From Amblyomma americanum (Eukaryota > Arthropoda > Arachnida > Ixodida > Ixodidae), in contig NC_135505.1 in NCBI RefSeq assembly GCF_052857255.1, forward strand, positions 28,028,499 to 28,092,498: a stretch of 64,000 nt of DNA, given 5' to 3'. This document shows positions 32,905 through 44,631 of the stretch, one piece after another (the stretch's first letter is position 1; the number at the start of each line of letters is the position of its first letter). Under the pieces are notes generated by a model. The model had not been told where the DNA came from and did no database searches. It worked only from the letters and a program-made list of their open reading frames with translations. Position numbers and translations under genes: made by a program.

Positions 32905-33030
32905 ATGCGTGTGACATCATAGTAGGTCACGTGACAGCAATGTAATGTGACGTCAAACCTAGTCACGTGACGAAAATGTAATATGGCATCACTCCCAGTC
33001 AAATGACAATGATTTAATGTCACGTCATAC
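32905..33030. repeat. Three degenerate ~37-bp repeats with CACGTGAC / TGACGTCA
   Basis: Units of the form TGACRTCA..(G)TCACGTGAC...AATGTAAT recur at about 32911, 32949 and 32986, followed by a partial fourth near 33020. They lie inside the 4.7-kb element. The words resemble CREB and E-box sites, but palindromic repeats of this kind also arise by chance in decayed satellites. Confidence 0.45.
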
Positions 33031-33863
33031 CAGGCTCTCGCCCACCCCCTCCCACCCTGATTTGCATGACGCATTACGAAGAGTGGCCAAAACCCGGTCC
33101 ACATTAATGACATTCGGATTATCCAGCAAGTAAACGCGCCAGTTCTCATGTATGACATACTGCAACGCTCATGCAACAACAAATGCCGTTGACCCTCGAC
33201 ATGATGGCGATGATGATGCTAATAGTGTATCTTTAGGAGCACGGGGAAGTCTGATATACTGCTGCCAAATTAAAAGCTGCCAGAATATTGATTAAAGTAT
33301 TGTACATTACCCAGCAACTGAAGACAATTATTGTGCGGGAAAAGAGGAAAACCAGCAATTAATAATTAAGGATCAAGATTTTGACGTTTCTGGGAGGTCA
33401 AGACCCTCCCCCGTTTCCGCCACTTCCCTCCATGTGGCGATGGTAATGGTTTCGAAATCCTGGGAATTCTCCGGTGACTCGGTGATCCGCGTAATTTGGC
33501 AAGAAAGGGCTAGATTACGTCTTCGAATGCCGTGCCAACTATTGAAATCACACGGGTCAAACCAACTGGCCTAGGGTGGGCAGCCTGAACCGCTCTCTCT
33601 GTCGAGAGTACCACGGCTCTCCGCTCAAATTTCGCCGCAGCAAAATCGTTTTCTGAGCCCCCCACCTAAACGCCTAAATACTCATAACAGGATTCTGGGT
33701 ACCGTTTCTTCAACAAGTATGAGACAAGCTTCTTTATGTCAGTCACTTGTTTTCCTTCAAAACTGAACTAATCAATGGTATGCCGGCGTCCTCCATGTTT
33801 TTTACCCGCGAGCATTCCGCGAAGCCATTTAAGGCGAACGACGGGTCTCTGAAAAATATAAAG

Positions 33864-33918
33864 GGAAGGAAAAGAACTGTAATGGAATAGGAGATTCCAT
33901 TACAGTTCTTTTCCTTCC
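33864..33918. repeat. Perfect 25-bp hairpin
   Basis: Left arm 33864-33888 (GGAAGGAAAAGAACTGTAAT...) and right arm 33894-33918 are exact inverted copies around AGGAG. No tail or target duplication like that of the foldback family was seen. Confidence 0.85.
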
Positions 33919-36610
33919 TTCCAAGGAAAGATAACGGGTAGTGCCTGGTCGTCTGTAATGCAGGCCGGCAACCTAAATGATCACATACGAGAAAAGAAAA
34001 AAAAAAGCAGAGAATGATTACAAACATAAACAAATATCGCACACTAAAAACAGGAGCGAAAGACAGTGTGCCCCATTAAACGTCACATTAGAAGGTTCGA
34101 AACAGCAACTCAACAGCACAGCGCCAGCATGTAATCAGTTCTGTTCACACATCCTCAATAAAACGTAGAAAAGGAATCAGCAACCACATTACCGTGCATT
34201 CATATATTATAGTTCTGCATTTGTTCACCGCTGTAACCCCGCTATGCCTATGCTGGTACATTCGCCCCGTGCTGCGGTGTTTGGGCATAATATGTGAACT
34301 ACCGAGAAGGGACAAGGAACCGGAGACCAAAAAGAGGTTATTCGGAAAGATATAAAAGAGAAGTTTTGTTTGCATCTGCTTGCATTACGGCACGGGAATA
34401 TAAAAAATTGGTGCGAGATTCGAAAGGGGAAGTCAACGATCAAAAGCTTCGGCGGTGTTATACAGGTTTTTATGGCTTCATGCTTTTTTAATCAAATCAG
34501 CAGGTGTCCTTGCTAGGACCGCCTGGATCACATTCCCTCACCTGTGCCGACTACTCCAGTTTCTGTTAAGCCAGCTTGTAATGTACAGCAGGATCCCCTT
34601 GATTCGACTGCAAGGCAAGAGCCGTGATGTCAGCGCCGGCAACGAGCACGAACGCGTGACGAATTTATTGCGTGTTTGTTGGACTGAACTTACTTGTTTG
34701 CGGCATCAGGCAAAGCTACTGCGGGTCAACGTGAGTTATGCGCTTTGGGCGCTCTTAGGAGTTTGAGCCGACCGGCAGGCACCTACGGCTGCTATGCCAG
34801 CGGGGCAAGGGGGAGGGAGGGCGGCGTGCCATGACAGCAGCACTCCTTCCAGGAAGACCAGAGGGTGCGTCCTCCTGTAAGCTTGGGCTAAACACACATT
34901 ACGGCGCAGCATCAAAAGCTGAGAGCAGACTGCGGCATCCTAAGTGCGGACTGTGGCATCCAGTTGCCCAAACAGGAAAAACCGAATACCATGCGTCATT
35001 GCATGAACACTGCGGTGGTGCGCTCCAACTCCGCTTCGCAAGCGGAACTCGTCGAAGACGCGGTGTAAGGCCGCGCTTCTTTTTGCTAGCGTGTGTAGCT
35101 ATAACCCACGCACCATCGGATTTGTGTGCCGCTGTGGCAAGAAGTTGTTGTCGCATGAGAAGCTAAGCTTGCAGGCTTAGGTTATTGCGGCCTTTATTTG
35201 GTTTTACGTAAATGAGCGGACTCCAAGCTCATTTAGCATCTAAGTGGGGACGTGTAAGGCCGCGCTTCACCAACGCGTACATTTTTTTTTTATTCCCTTG
35301 GCTTGCGGTCACTGCGGGTCTCCGGTCTACACTCCCCCCCCCCCCCCCCCTCCCTACCCGCGTGCCTCCCCCCCCCCCCCCCCCCCCTCGCAAGCAGTGG
35401 CAAAGGCGAAGGAGGAACTGGCTGATTGACCACTGTGACGGCCGAAGACACCTGGCTTTGTTAAGCGCGCCAAGAAAGCATGCGAGGCGCACACAACGAG
35501 CACGTGGCGCCGCTTGATCTTAGGCAGCATTCCCACTGCAGCAGAATGCGGACCACCTCGCATTCCGCGATAGGCCTTTTTTTTTTGGCATTCGCGATGG
35601 CACCGAAGCGTCGCGGTTCTCCGCCGTCTGACATTCCTGCGGCGAGCCAGTGGGTCAGTGGTCCCGCCAATTAGATGAAAAACAACTTTTCATCCTTCGA
35701 GAGGCGACATGCGGGTGCGGCAGGGAAGGGGAAAGCATCAAGCAATAAGGGCGAGAACTCCCCCCCGGGGAGAAGGTTTTTAGAATGTTTTCTGTATGTA
35801 TTTCGTTTTTTTTTTTAGCCAAGCTCCGGACTCGAAGTTGGGTCCAACCTTCAGGGGCTGTGGCTACCTCCATTGGTTATCGAAGCTTAGGGCGGGCCTC
35901 GATATATGACCGCCCTATTTCTTTGTTTGCAAAAGATTTAAAATTGCATGTAAATTCATTGGAGGGCAGTCTTGTCTAGTCCTGTCTAGTTGAGCTAGAG
36001 GCTCCGTGCAGTGGCACGTAACCTCTCCCCACTAACCCGGGTGGAGGGGTGCTTGCCGGGAATGACGTATGAATGATGATGGGTTGATAGGTTATGTGAG
36101 ACCTTGGGGAACGGCACTTCTTGTGCCACTCCCCCTTCCATCTGACAACGGCAATTGTACAGACCTAGACTCTAACCTCGGGTCGATGAGTAAGGTCTTG
36201 TTGAGTTTCTCTGTGTGAGATCTTTTGTTTTAAGTTACAGTTTGACTGTCTGTGTGACAACTTGTAACACAGTTTGCCCTTGTACATCCTGTAAATATAT
36301 TTTCTCTTTGTCTTCATCATCTGGCTTCAATCATCGTCTGCTCCTTCAACACCGCCGAATTCACGTTTGGAGAGGTCTTCTGGCCCTCCGAAGAAACGCA
36401 AAGAACTATCTTTGAATTTACTTGCGGCAACTGCAAAAAGTCTCGACCTCAAAATTTTTACCTCACTGAATGACGACCTCAATCAACCTCAAACTCATGC
36501 GTGAGGTTGAGGTCTGATTTGCTGACCTCACTCACAAAATTTCGCACCGTCGCCGACCTCACCTCACGACACGAGGTTGACCTCATGAGGTTGCCCACCT
36601 CTGCGGCAGG

Positions 36611-36699
36611 CGCAATCGCATCCAAGTTTCCTGAACACCCATCTTATCTTTCTCAGCCAACAAAAAGCCGAAATTCTCCATTGCTTTGTGAACAACTAG
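36611..36699 (+). CDS. Right part of the split host last exon, with stop codon
   Basis: Joined to 31873 the frame continues (A)QSHPSFLNTHLIFLS, QQKAEILHCFVNN and stop TAG at 36697-36699. The phase is exact: one base of the split codon comes from 31873 and two from 36611-36612. AATAAA signals at 36821 and 36840 give a natural 3' UTR. Another frame (AIASKFPEHPSYLSQP) is also open across the segment, so the frame choice rests on the clean join and the polyadenylation context. Confidence 0.55.
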
Positions 36700-36820
36700 A
36701 CGAGTGCTTTATATCTCAATTTCTGAACACACTTGCTGTGTTGTTCCAAGCAGCCTGCAGCAGTGCATGCATTAATGTCTCGAAATCTAGATTATTCATT
36801 TAAATTATAGTCTACAACAG

Positions 36821-36845
36821 AATAAATACACGTGTCCCCAATAAA
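36821..36845 (+). terminator. Tandem AATAAA poly(A) signals
   Basis: AATAAA at 36821-36826 and 36840-36845, 120-145 bases after the stop of the split exon, followed by a TGTTCATG and T-rich stretch. Likely 3' end of the host transcript. Confidence 0.5.
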
Positions 36846-37199
36846 ATTGTTCATGCGCAACTGTGAAGATAATTGAGTGTGTTTCGTTTTAATTATTGCT
36901 GCACTCCTTAAAACCTATAAGTAAAAAAACAAATTTTTTGCTAGGCAGAGCTTTTGTAGTACCACTTTTGTAGTTTTGCCACTAGGAGCTCATAGAGGAA
37001 ACGTTCCAGAGTCAGTAAGCCAAATGACGTCGCTGAAGAAGGTCGGCACTAGTTTCGGCAGAGTTTATAGTGCTAACTATTTTGTGCAAGTGTCGTTTTC
37101 GCAGTGGCTAATTTCGAGAACAGCGTGCAGCCGCGACATTTGCTTTCTGCTTAGAAAAAGTTAACAGGAACTCTTGAAATGTTAGAAACGGCATACAAG

Positions 37200-37800
37200 G
37201 ACGATGCTATGGGGAAAACTCAATAAAATCCTTAAAGCAACAATCAAGTCCGTAGAAACCTTCAGATTGCCTCGCGCAAACAGAGCTCGTCAGGTGGAAT
37301 CAAACCTCAAAACAATGCTGATTAGTTTTTTCGATGTAAGAGAAGCCGTCCATTCAGGGTTTGTTCAACAGGGTCAAACAGTTAACCAGGCTTTCTACCT
37401 AGAAGTTTTGAAAAGATTGCGCAACAGTGTGTGGTGCAAATGGCCTGAGTTGTGGCAGTCGGGTGACTGGTTCTTCCATCAGGACAACCCCTGCTCACAT
37501 AGCCCTGTCTGTACGACAATCCTTGACCAAAAATGGTATGACCCCTGTTTCTCATGCGCCATACTCACTCGACCTTGCCCTGTGTGATTTCTTATTTGTT
37601 TCCTAGAATGAAATGACACATGAAAGGAAAGCGCTTTGCTGATGTTGCTGAGGTAAAGAAAAAACGACGGAGATGCTGTCAGGGGTCACAAAACATGAAT
37701 TTAAACAATGTTTTGAAAAATGTAATGAAAGATTAGATAAAGGTATTAGTGCAAGTAGAGAGTACTTTGAAGGGGATTGATGGTCTGTGCTTAAAATGTG
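37200..37800 (+). pseudogene. Mariner transposase fragment
   Basis: The plus strand reads SNLKTMLISFFDVREAVHSG, VQQGQTVNQAFYLEVLKRLR, ELWQSGDWFFHQDNPCSHS, then in shifted frames LTKNGMTPVSHAPYSLDLAL and a C-terminal KHEFKQCFE / REYFEGD match. This is the catalytic half of a mariner-family transposase. The second catalytic aspartate survives in FFHQDN and the third in YSLDLAL. The N-terminal DNA-binding half is lost or unreadable and several frame shifts occur. Inverted terminal repeats were not identified. Confidence 0.8.
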
Positions 37801-37859
37801 AATAAATAAGTTCAAACAAAAGTAAGTTCGGTTTCGTTTGGGTAACGCCTCGTATGCAC

Positions 37860-38148
37860 AATAACTTACAGTAACATCATTCTACATGTTTTCAGGCATC
37901 CCTACCCATTGGAAATCAAGTAGGTTAGGCTTGCACAGCAGCTATCTTCATGAGCTACCTTCAAGCCAATGTGGTGCCATCAACAGAAACTGAAATTTGT
38001 GTGCTATGGAAATTGTGCTGTGGCAGCAAGTTTTCCGACTTCCAATGAAACACTGTAGCAGCATTGTTGGCTGCAAAGCTGATTCACCCAAGCGAGGTAA
38101 ATTCCTGCTTTCTTTGTCTGAACGTAGCAAACCGTTGCAATAAGGCAT
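37860..38148. other. Sequence flanking the Ty3 insertion
   Basis: A short plus-strand reading (HCSSIVGCKADSPKRGKF, about 38049-38102) recalls the start of a THAP zinc finger but is too short to call. The Ty3 element's left target copy GCAT lies at 38145-38148. Confidence 0.25.
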
Positions 38149-39328
38149 TGTGATGACCCCCATAATGCGCAGGTCCACACGGGACGGAGAGGCAAAGAGA
38201 CACCGTATGGCTCAGTTTAAACAAACAGGTATATTCAATAATTACACATAATGAAGATTATACATCAGAGGCTGGGGCGTCCGAGCTTACGTGCCGACGA
38301 CTTCATGGGGGCGATGGAGTGGCTCCGGAGTTGGGCTCGAGCGGTTGCTGGCAGAAGCTGCACGCCGACGGGCTTCGGCGCTGAAGGCCCTCTTGGCGAA
38401 CGATGTCGTCCTGAGCGTGCTTGCAGTAGAATTTCAATAGTCGTCCGTTTCTTCGAGGATGGTTCACAAACCCTTCCTCCAGTGTCGCCCGGCCCGGAAG
38501 ATGAACAGGAGGCGAGCTTGTAGATGATGACAGCAGAGCACAATTTTACACCATACATATACAGAGAGCCAAACTGGAAAAAGCAGAACTGAATCTACAA
38601 AAGAACAAACTTTGCACCACTTCACTCATCGACCGGGCAGGCCAGTGCCTAAGCAGCATCACATCACATGCCAAGCATGGAGCCCCAGCTCAGACTGAAC
38701 TGCATCCGTTTACATGCGCTTTTAAGCACTTGATTAACAAAGGACTAAGGGCGGTCATTTCCAGTGGCCCGCCCAAAGCATCAATTCTCCAATCCAAAAT
38801 AACATGCGAGATGGGGACCACCCCTTGGGCTGGGCTTAGCCTCGACCCCAGAGTCTGTTAACAATACAAACTAAATAAACAACAAAAACGCCACCACTCT
38901 CTCTCAAGTGAGAGTATACACAGGCTCTCTCTTCGGAGCTAATTCACTAGCGCCTGTCTTTCCACATTCTTGGCGAGTACTGCCTGTCCGCCATGACAGG
39001 TGTCCGTCGCGGCCCTTCTGGGAAGCTGTGGGTGCCTTCCCGGCGATAGCCCACGACAAAGGGGGGAGGGAAAGAATGTCGTCTTCGCGGTTTCGCATAG
39101 CGTCGGCTGTGGTACGGCGCGCTCTGGCCCGCTGACAGCTCCCCTGTCCTGGAATGCAACCGGAAATTGGGGAGGACAAAACCTGTTTCCCCGGGGCGGC
39201 GGCGGGACCGGTTTTTCCGGTCGTCACTCAAAGAGCATGGCTGGGCAATTGATGATGCCGCTGTCACGGTTCCCCGTCTACGCCGCGCCGTCGAACGTGG
39301 ATCCTCGTATCACACACGGAATGTCACA
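38149..39328 (-). repeat. 3' LTR of the Ty3 element
   Basis: The downstream LTR, near-identical to 43452-44631. The minus-strand sequence just before it (CTGGAGGGTGAGCGAG) is a purine-rich candidate for the polypurine tract. Confidence 0.95.
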
Positions 39329-39822
39329 CTCGCTCACCCTCCAGAAGAATGTTCTCCGAACATTTGAGTCCACGCAGCTCCCCTTGTCTTTCTGAATCGC
39401 CTCGCACAGTGCGTCCGACAAAGCACTTTTCGCTGCACTCAACACCACTGCACAACACCATATGCCTCCGCTGTCAATACTGGCGTCTCCAGGGGCAGCA
39501 CTGATCTTCTTTTACAGATAAACATGAAACTCAGCACCCAAGCCTCTCCTTTCTAGTCCAAACTGGACGAAAATAAATTTACCACAGTTACAAAGGAGCT
39601 CCCACTTCTAGCACGATCACGGCACAGACAAAAATATAGATAACGAAAGGAAGTAGGGCAGGTTCTGCATGCGCTCCGCATGCTCTCCTGTGCAGGTGTT
39701 ACTTAATGACAGAAAGGTTTAACTACCAACTCCGATAACTTAACACATAAGCACATAGCAATGTTATGAGCTGCGGCATTACACAATTCTAACCAGTTCA
39801 CAACTCCGCTCTGTTTACGCCA
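39329..39822 (-). other. Ty3 3' untranslated internal region
   Basis: About 490 bases between the pol stop and the 3' LTR. No ORF of envelope type; only the candidate polypurine tract next to the LTR. Confidence 0.6.
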
Positions 39823-42800
39823 TTAGTCCGACTTAGCTTTCCGATTTCGCAGCGGATATCGGCCTTCATGAGTCATACTAAATAAGTCTGTGCCCCTTTG
39901 TCTGCTTTGGGACTTGCGAGGGCTCGTGGCAGGAGCCTCTCCTGGCGTTATCTGCGCGGCAACCTCGCGCGCTTCTTCTTCTAGCAATGCATGAAGTAAA
40001 TCCGGTGGCATTCCGGCCGTCACCTCGGGCGCCTGCCGAACAAATGCAGGAGAGGGCGTTTCTTGCGAACTATCTGCGCGCTCCGCTTCACTTCTGTCCC
40101 CATCAAAATCCGCGCTTTCCCTTTCCTCATTTCGTGAATACTGAACCGGTGCCGACTTGAGGCGATTTGCGTGTATCCTTATCAAACGCCGGTTCACGTC
40201 TCGGACTCTGAAGTTTACCGGAGAAAGCTTCTCGACAACCTCGCACGGTCCTCTCCACTTCGTCTGGAACTTACGAGCTAGCCCGATCTGCCTTTGGCAG
40301 TTTTCAATGTGCACGCTGTCCCCCACATCAAACGGCGCGTCTCTAGCACTGCGATCGTGCACCTCCTTCCTGCGCTTCGCCGCTTTCTTTAAGGACTCCT
40401 TTGCGATGTCCCTCGCCACTTGCAAGCGCGATTCTAGCTCAACCTTATAGTCGTCCAGTGAAGCGTATGGGACACGACGGGGGCCCTCTGGCACTTCACT
40501 AGGCTGGTCCGGGTCTCGGCCGTAGAGAAGAAAGAATGGCGATTCGCCCGTGCTCTCGTGTGCTGCGGAATTGTAGGCAAACATTGCATACGGGAGCCAC
40601 AAGTCCCAGTCCCGCTGGTCGCGCGAAACAAAATGCGACAGGAACCCGGCCACGGTTTGGTTCAGTCGCTCCACCGCGCCGTTGCAAGCCGGATGGTACG
40701 GTGTTGTCTGCTTCTTAGCGATCTTAAGCAGCTCGCAAACTCTCCTCATTAGCTGCGACACGAAGTTCGTTCCCCGATCTGTCAAGAGTTGCCTCGGGGG
40801 TCCATGTCGGAGCACGATCTGTTCGACAAATGCTCTTGCAACCGTGTCTGCCTTCTGATCTGGGAGTGCTACCGCTTCCGCGTATTTTGAAAGGTGGTCG
40901 ACAAATACTAAAATGTACTTGTTTCCGGAAGTGGTCGTGGGCAATGGGCCCATTATGTCCATACCTGTCCGCTCGAAGGGAGCCGAAACCTCAGGGAACG
41001 GCTGAATTGGAGCTGGTCTTCGTCCCTTGGGTGTTTTTCTTTCGAGACAGGAATGACACTTCGCACAGTAGTCTCTAACATCCTGTCGCATGCCACTCCA
41101 AAAGTACAAACGCTCCACACGCCTGCGTGTCTTCGCTACGCCAAAATGACCGGCGCATGGCGCATCGTGAAACGCGCGAAGAACCCTTTCTGTCCACGAC
41201 CGAGGTATGACGACTCTCTCCCAAGCGGTTTTCTCTGGTCTCCCTTTCCTGGTTGGCCTCGTGCGCCGACACAGGGTGCCGTCTTTGTCAATGAAATAAC
41301 CTAGCTGTTCGGGATGAGACGGTGCGCCCTCTAAGCTTTCGATTATTCGCTTCAGGTCAGGATCTTTGCACTGCTCTGTGCGTAATTCGGCGGGGTCGAC
41401 TACGGGGACAAACTCTTCTATAGCTGCCACGGCAGCTGTGCGGCTGAGTGCATCAGCGTTCAGATGTGTCTTTCCTGACTTGTGCTCAACTTCAAAGCAG
41501 TATTCCTGCAGGTGTAGATTCCATCTAGCGAGTCGCGAGCTAGGGTCCCTGACACTCATCACCCATTTCAGAGGATGGCAGTCTGTGACTAGCTTGAATT
41601 TGCGGCCGTAAAGGTAGCATCTGAAGTGCTTTACTGCCCAGACAACGGCGAGGCACTCCCTTTCCGTAGCTCCGTACTTTTGCTCTGTGGGGCTCAACTG
41701 TCGGCTAGCAAAAGCAACGGGATGTTCTTTGCCCTCGATAACCTGAGATAGCACGGCACCAACTGCGAACTTTGACGCATCTGTGGCCATAACGAAGGGC
41801 AAACTAAAATCCGGGTGTCGTAACAGCGGTGCACTCATTAGCTTCCTTTTCAGGGCCCCAAAAGCATTCTCCGCGTTTTCGTCCCAGCGAAAGGCGACAT
41901 TTTTGGCTGTTAAGGCGGTGAGCGGCTTAGCGAGCTTGGCGAACTCCTCTATGTGCCTTCGGTAGTAACCGATCAGGCCGAGAAACTGCCGGACCTGGCG
42001 GACGCTAGTCGGGGATGGAAAATCCGAGACACACCTTAGTTTCTCAGGGTCCGGTCGCACGCCGTCAGCTGAAACAACGTGCCCGAGGTATTTCACCTCG
42101 TTTTTGAGGAATTGGCACTTAGAGGGCTTCAGTTTGAGACCCGCTGCTCTTAGTCGCACCAAAACCTGCTCAATATCGCGCAAATGGTTATCAAAACTGC
42201 CACTGTATATGATAATGTCATCCATATACACGAAGCACAGCCTCCCCAGAAGACCTGCCAGGATAACATCAGCGGTTCTCTGCCAGACAGCTGGGCTGTT
42301 GGCCAGACCCATCGGCATTCTTTTCCATTCATAGTGCCCTGAGGGCGTGTTGAATGCCGTTTTCTCGGCATCTGCCGGATCCATTGCTATCTGCCAGAAT
42401 CCCGCCGCCATGTCCACTACCGTGAAGTACCTGGCAGAGCCCAGCTGAGAAAGCGTCTCCTGTATATTGGGGATGGGGTATGGATCGATGCGAGTTACGG
42501 CATTTAGTTTGCGGTAGTCCACTACCAATCGATACGAGCCATCTGGCTTTTCCACCAATAGTGCTGGTGCTCCCCAGGGTGACTTTGAGTGTTCGACAAT
42601 GCCGCGATCAATCAGGTCCTGCACCTGCCGCTCCATCTCCTCACGTTGGGAGTAAGGAATCCTGTACGCACGCTGGTAAACGGGCGATGAAGTGCCGGTT
42701 TCTATCCTGTGCTTTATAACGCCACAGCAGCCCAAATCCAGGTTGGACGCGGCGAATACCTCCGAGTAGTCGTTCAGCAAACCAGCCAGAGACTCCCTCT

Positions 42801-43451
42801 CCCTGGATTTTACGTGAGAAAGATCGAACGACACCTTTGGAGCAGCCGAAGGACTAGCATGCTCTACAGTTGCGAGTACCGTATCGGTGGGCTCACGTTG
42901 CTCTATCGCAGAGGTGAAGAAAGCCAATGTTTTGTTCTTGGGAAGGCTCAGTGGCTGCTGGCTACAGTTAACCACCCGTAGGGGCACTCTGTGGGCGTCA
43001 TTAACTGTCACGAGGCACGCGGCTGCCTTCAGGCCATTGCTGAGAGAGTCGACCGGCTCAAGCACTCCCACGGCGCCGCTCTCTACATCTGAAGGCACAA
43101 ACGCGTACAAAATGTGCTCCGACCAAGGAAGGACGACCGCCTCCTCGACCAGCCGGACGGCAACCCGCGAATATACCTTCTCCAATGATCCCACTGTTTG
43201 ACGGGTGTCAATATCGGTAATGCGAATCTCAGCCCCTCTCCTGTTCAAAAACGGAACTTTTGAGCCGCCCGCATTAACCTCTTCCTCAGAGAATGAGACT
43301 ACTACCTTCCCTTTTCTCAAAAAATCCTGCCCTAATATACCTGACACTCCGTTTGGCAGAGACACCGTGTCCGGGCATACGTAGCAGGGGTGCTCCAATG
43401 CAATTCCGCCGAGAGAGAAGTGTAACCGGTAGACCCCACTTCTGACACCAG
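39823..43451 (-). CDS. Ty3/Gypsy pol polyprotein (partial protease, RT, RNase H, integrase)
   Basis: One open frame of about 1210 residues from the LTR junction to the stop at 39823; an upstream ATG inside the LTR (43527) would give 1234. In order: a protease remnant lacking the DTG active site (its end GVSGILGQDFL survives); RT with VVDYRKLNAVTR and catalytic YMDD near 42225; RNase H with MATDASKFAVGAVLSQ; an integrase HHCC finger (CAKCHSC); and the D,D,E core (GMDIMGP, LLTDRGTNF, NGAVERLN). RT and integrase residues look intact. With no gag or protease it could move only with helper proteins. No envelope gene is seen. Confidence 0.93.
43435..43450 (-). other. Primer-binding site complementary to tRNA-Leu
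   Basis: On the minus strand TGGTGTCAGAAGTGGG lies one base after the 5' LTR. It matches the complement of an animal tRNA-Leu 3' end (TGGTGTCAGGAGTGGG in common isoacceptors, recalled) with one mismatch. This would prime minus-strand DNA synthesis. Confidence 0.7.
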
Positions 43452-44631
43452 TGTGATGACCCCCATAATGCGCAGGTCCACACGGGACGGAGAGGCAAAG
43501 AGACACCGTATGGCTCAGTTTAAACAAACAGGTATATTCAATAATTACACATGATGAAGATTATACATCAGAGGCTGGGGCGTCCGAGCTTACGTGCCGA
43601 CGACTTCATGGGGGCGATGGAGTGGCTCCGGAGTTGGGCTCGAGCGGTTGCTGGCAGAAGCTGCACGCCGACGGGCTTCGGCGCTGAAGGCCCTCTTGGC
43701 GAACGATGTCGTCCTGAGCGTGCTTGCAGTAGAATTTCAATAGTCGTCCGTTTCTTCGAGGATGGTTCACAAACCCTTCCTCCAGTGTCGCCCGGCCCGG
43801 AAGATGAACAGGAGGCGAGCTTGTAGATGATGACAGCAGAGCACAATTTTACACCATACATATACAGAGAGCCAAACTGGAAAAAGCAGAACTGAATCTA
43901 CAAAAGAACAAACTTTGCACCACTTCACTCATCGACCGGGCAGGCCAGTGCCTAAGCAGCATCACATCACATGCCAAGCATGGAGCCCCAGCTCAGACTG
44001 AACTGCATCCATTTACATGCGCTTTTAAGCACTTGATTAACAAAGGACTAAGGGCGGTCATTTCCAGTGGCCCGCCCAAAGCATCAATTCTCCAATCCAA
44101 AATAACATGCGAGATGGGGACCACCCCTTGGGCTGGGCTTAGCCTCGACCCCAGAGTCTGTTAACAATACAAACTAAATAAACAACAAAAACGCCACCAC
44201 TCTCTCTCAAGTGAGAGTATACACAGGCTCTCTCTTCGGAGCTAATTCACTAGCGCCTGTCTTTCCACATTCTTGGCGAGTACTGCCTGTCCGCCATGAC
44301 AGGTGTCCGTCGCGGCCCTTCTGGGAAGCTGTGGGTGCCTTCCCGGCGATAGCCCACGACAAAGGGGGGAGGGAAAGAATGTCGTCTTCGCGGTTTCGCA
44401 TAGCGTCGGCTGTGGTACGGCGCGCTCTGGCCCGCTGACAGCTCCCCTGTCCTGGAATGCAACCGGAAATTGGGGAGGACAAAACCTGTTTCCCCGGGGC
44501 GGCGGCGGGACCGGTTTTTCCGGTCGTCACTCAAAGAGCATGGCTGGGCAATTGATGATGCCGCTGTCACGGTTCCCCGTCTACGCCGCGCCGTCGAACG
44601 TGGATCCTCGTATCACACACGGAATGTCACA
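43452..44631 (-). repeat. 5' LTR of the Ty3 element
   Basis: A 1180-bp direct repeat of 38149-39328, in the upstream position relative to the minus-strand pol. It starts TGTGACATTCCGTGTGTGAT and ends with GGGGGTCATCACA on the minus strand, one base before the primer-binding site. Confidence 0.95.

Larger units (their letters stand above)
32045..36425. other. Interior of the 4.7-kb element: no recognisable transposase
   Basis: A 137-codon minus-strand ORF (32674-32261) is the longest and has no known motif. C runs lie at 35334-35350 (17) and 35368-35387 (20). The 36230-36310 stretch looks like an LTR or gene 3' region but has no partner in the window. Confidence 0.3.
31874..36603. mobile_element. 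4.7-kb hAT-like element with CAGAGGTGGGCA termini, inserted in an exon
   Basis: The ends are perfect 12-bp inverted repeats: CAGAGGTGGGCA at 31874-31885 and its complement at 36592-36603. Both subterminal regions (31886-32040 and 36430-36590) are rich in CCTCA/TGAGG words, as in hAT elements whose transposase binds subterminal repeats. Flanks CGCCCAGG (31866-31873) and CGGCAGG (36604-36610) look like an 8-bp target duplication with one substitution and one deletion. No transposase ORF is recognised inside, so it is probably non-autonomous and has gained unrelated sequence. Confidence 0.65.
38149..44631 (-). mobile_element. Young Ty3/Gypsy LTR retrotransposon lacking gag
   Basis: Two LTRs of 1180 bp (38149-39328 and 43452-44631) flank a minus-strand pol ORF. 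The LTRs begin TGTGACATT and end GTCATCACA on the minus strand. I saw only two or three differing bases between them (around 38260/43553 and at 38709/44012), so insertion is recent. The 4-bp direct repeat GCAT at 38145-38148 and 44632-44635 is the target duplication. The internal region jumps from the primer-binding site straight into the middle of the protease, so gag and the protease active site are missing. Confidence 0.95.

Noticed and set aside
38049..38102. Second THAP-like exon
   Set aside because: Only the first Cys pair and a few residues match; too short to support.
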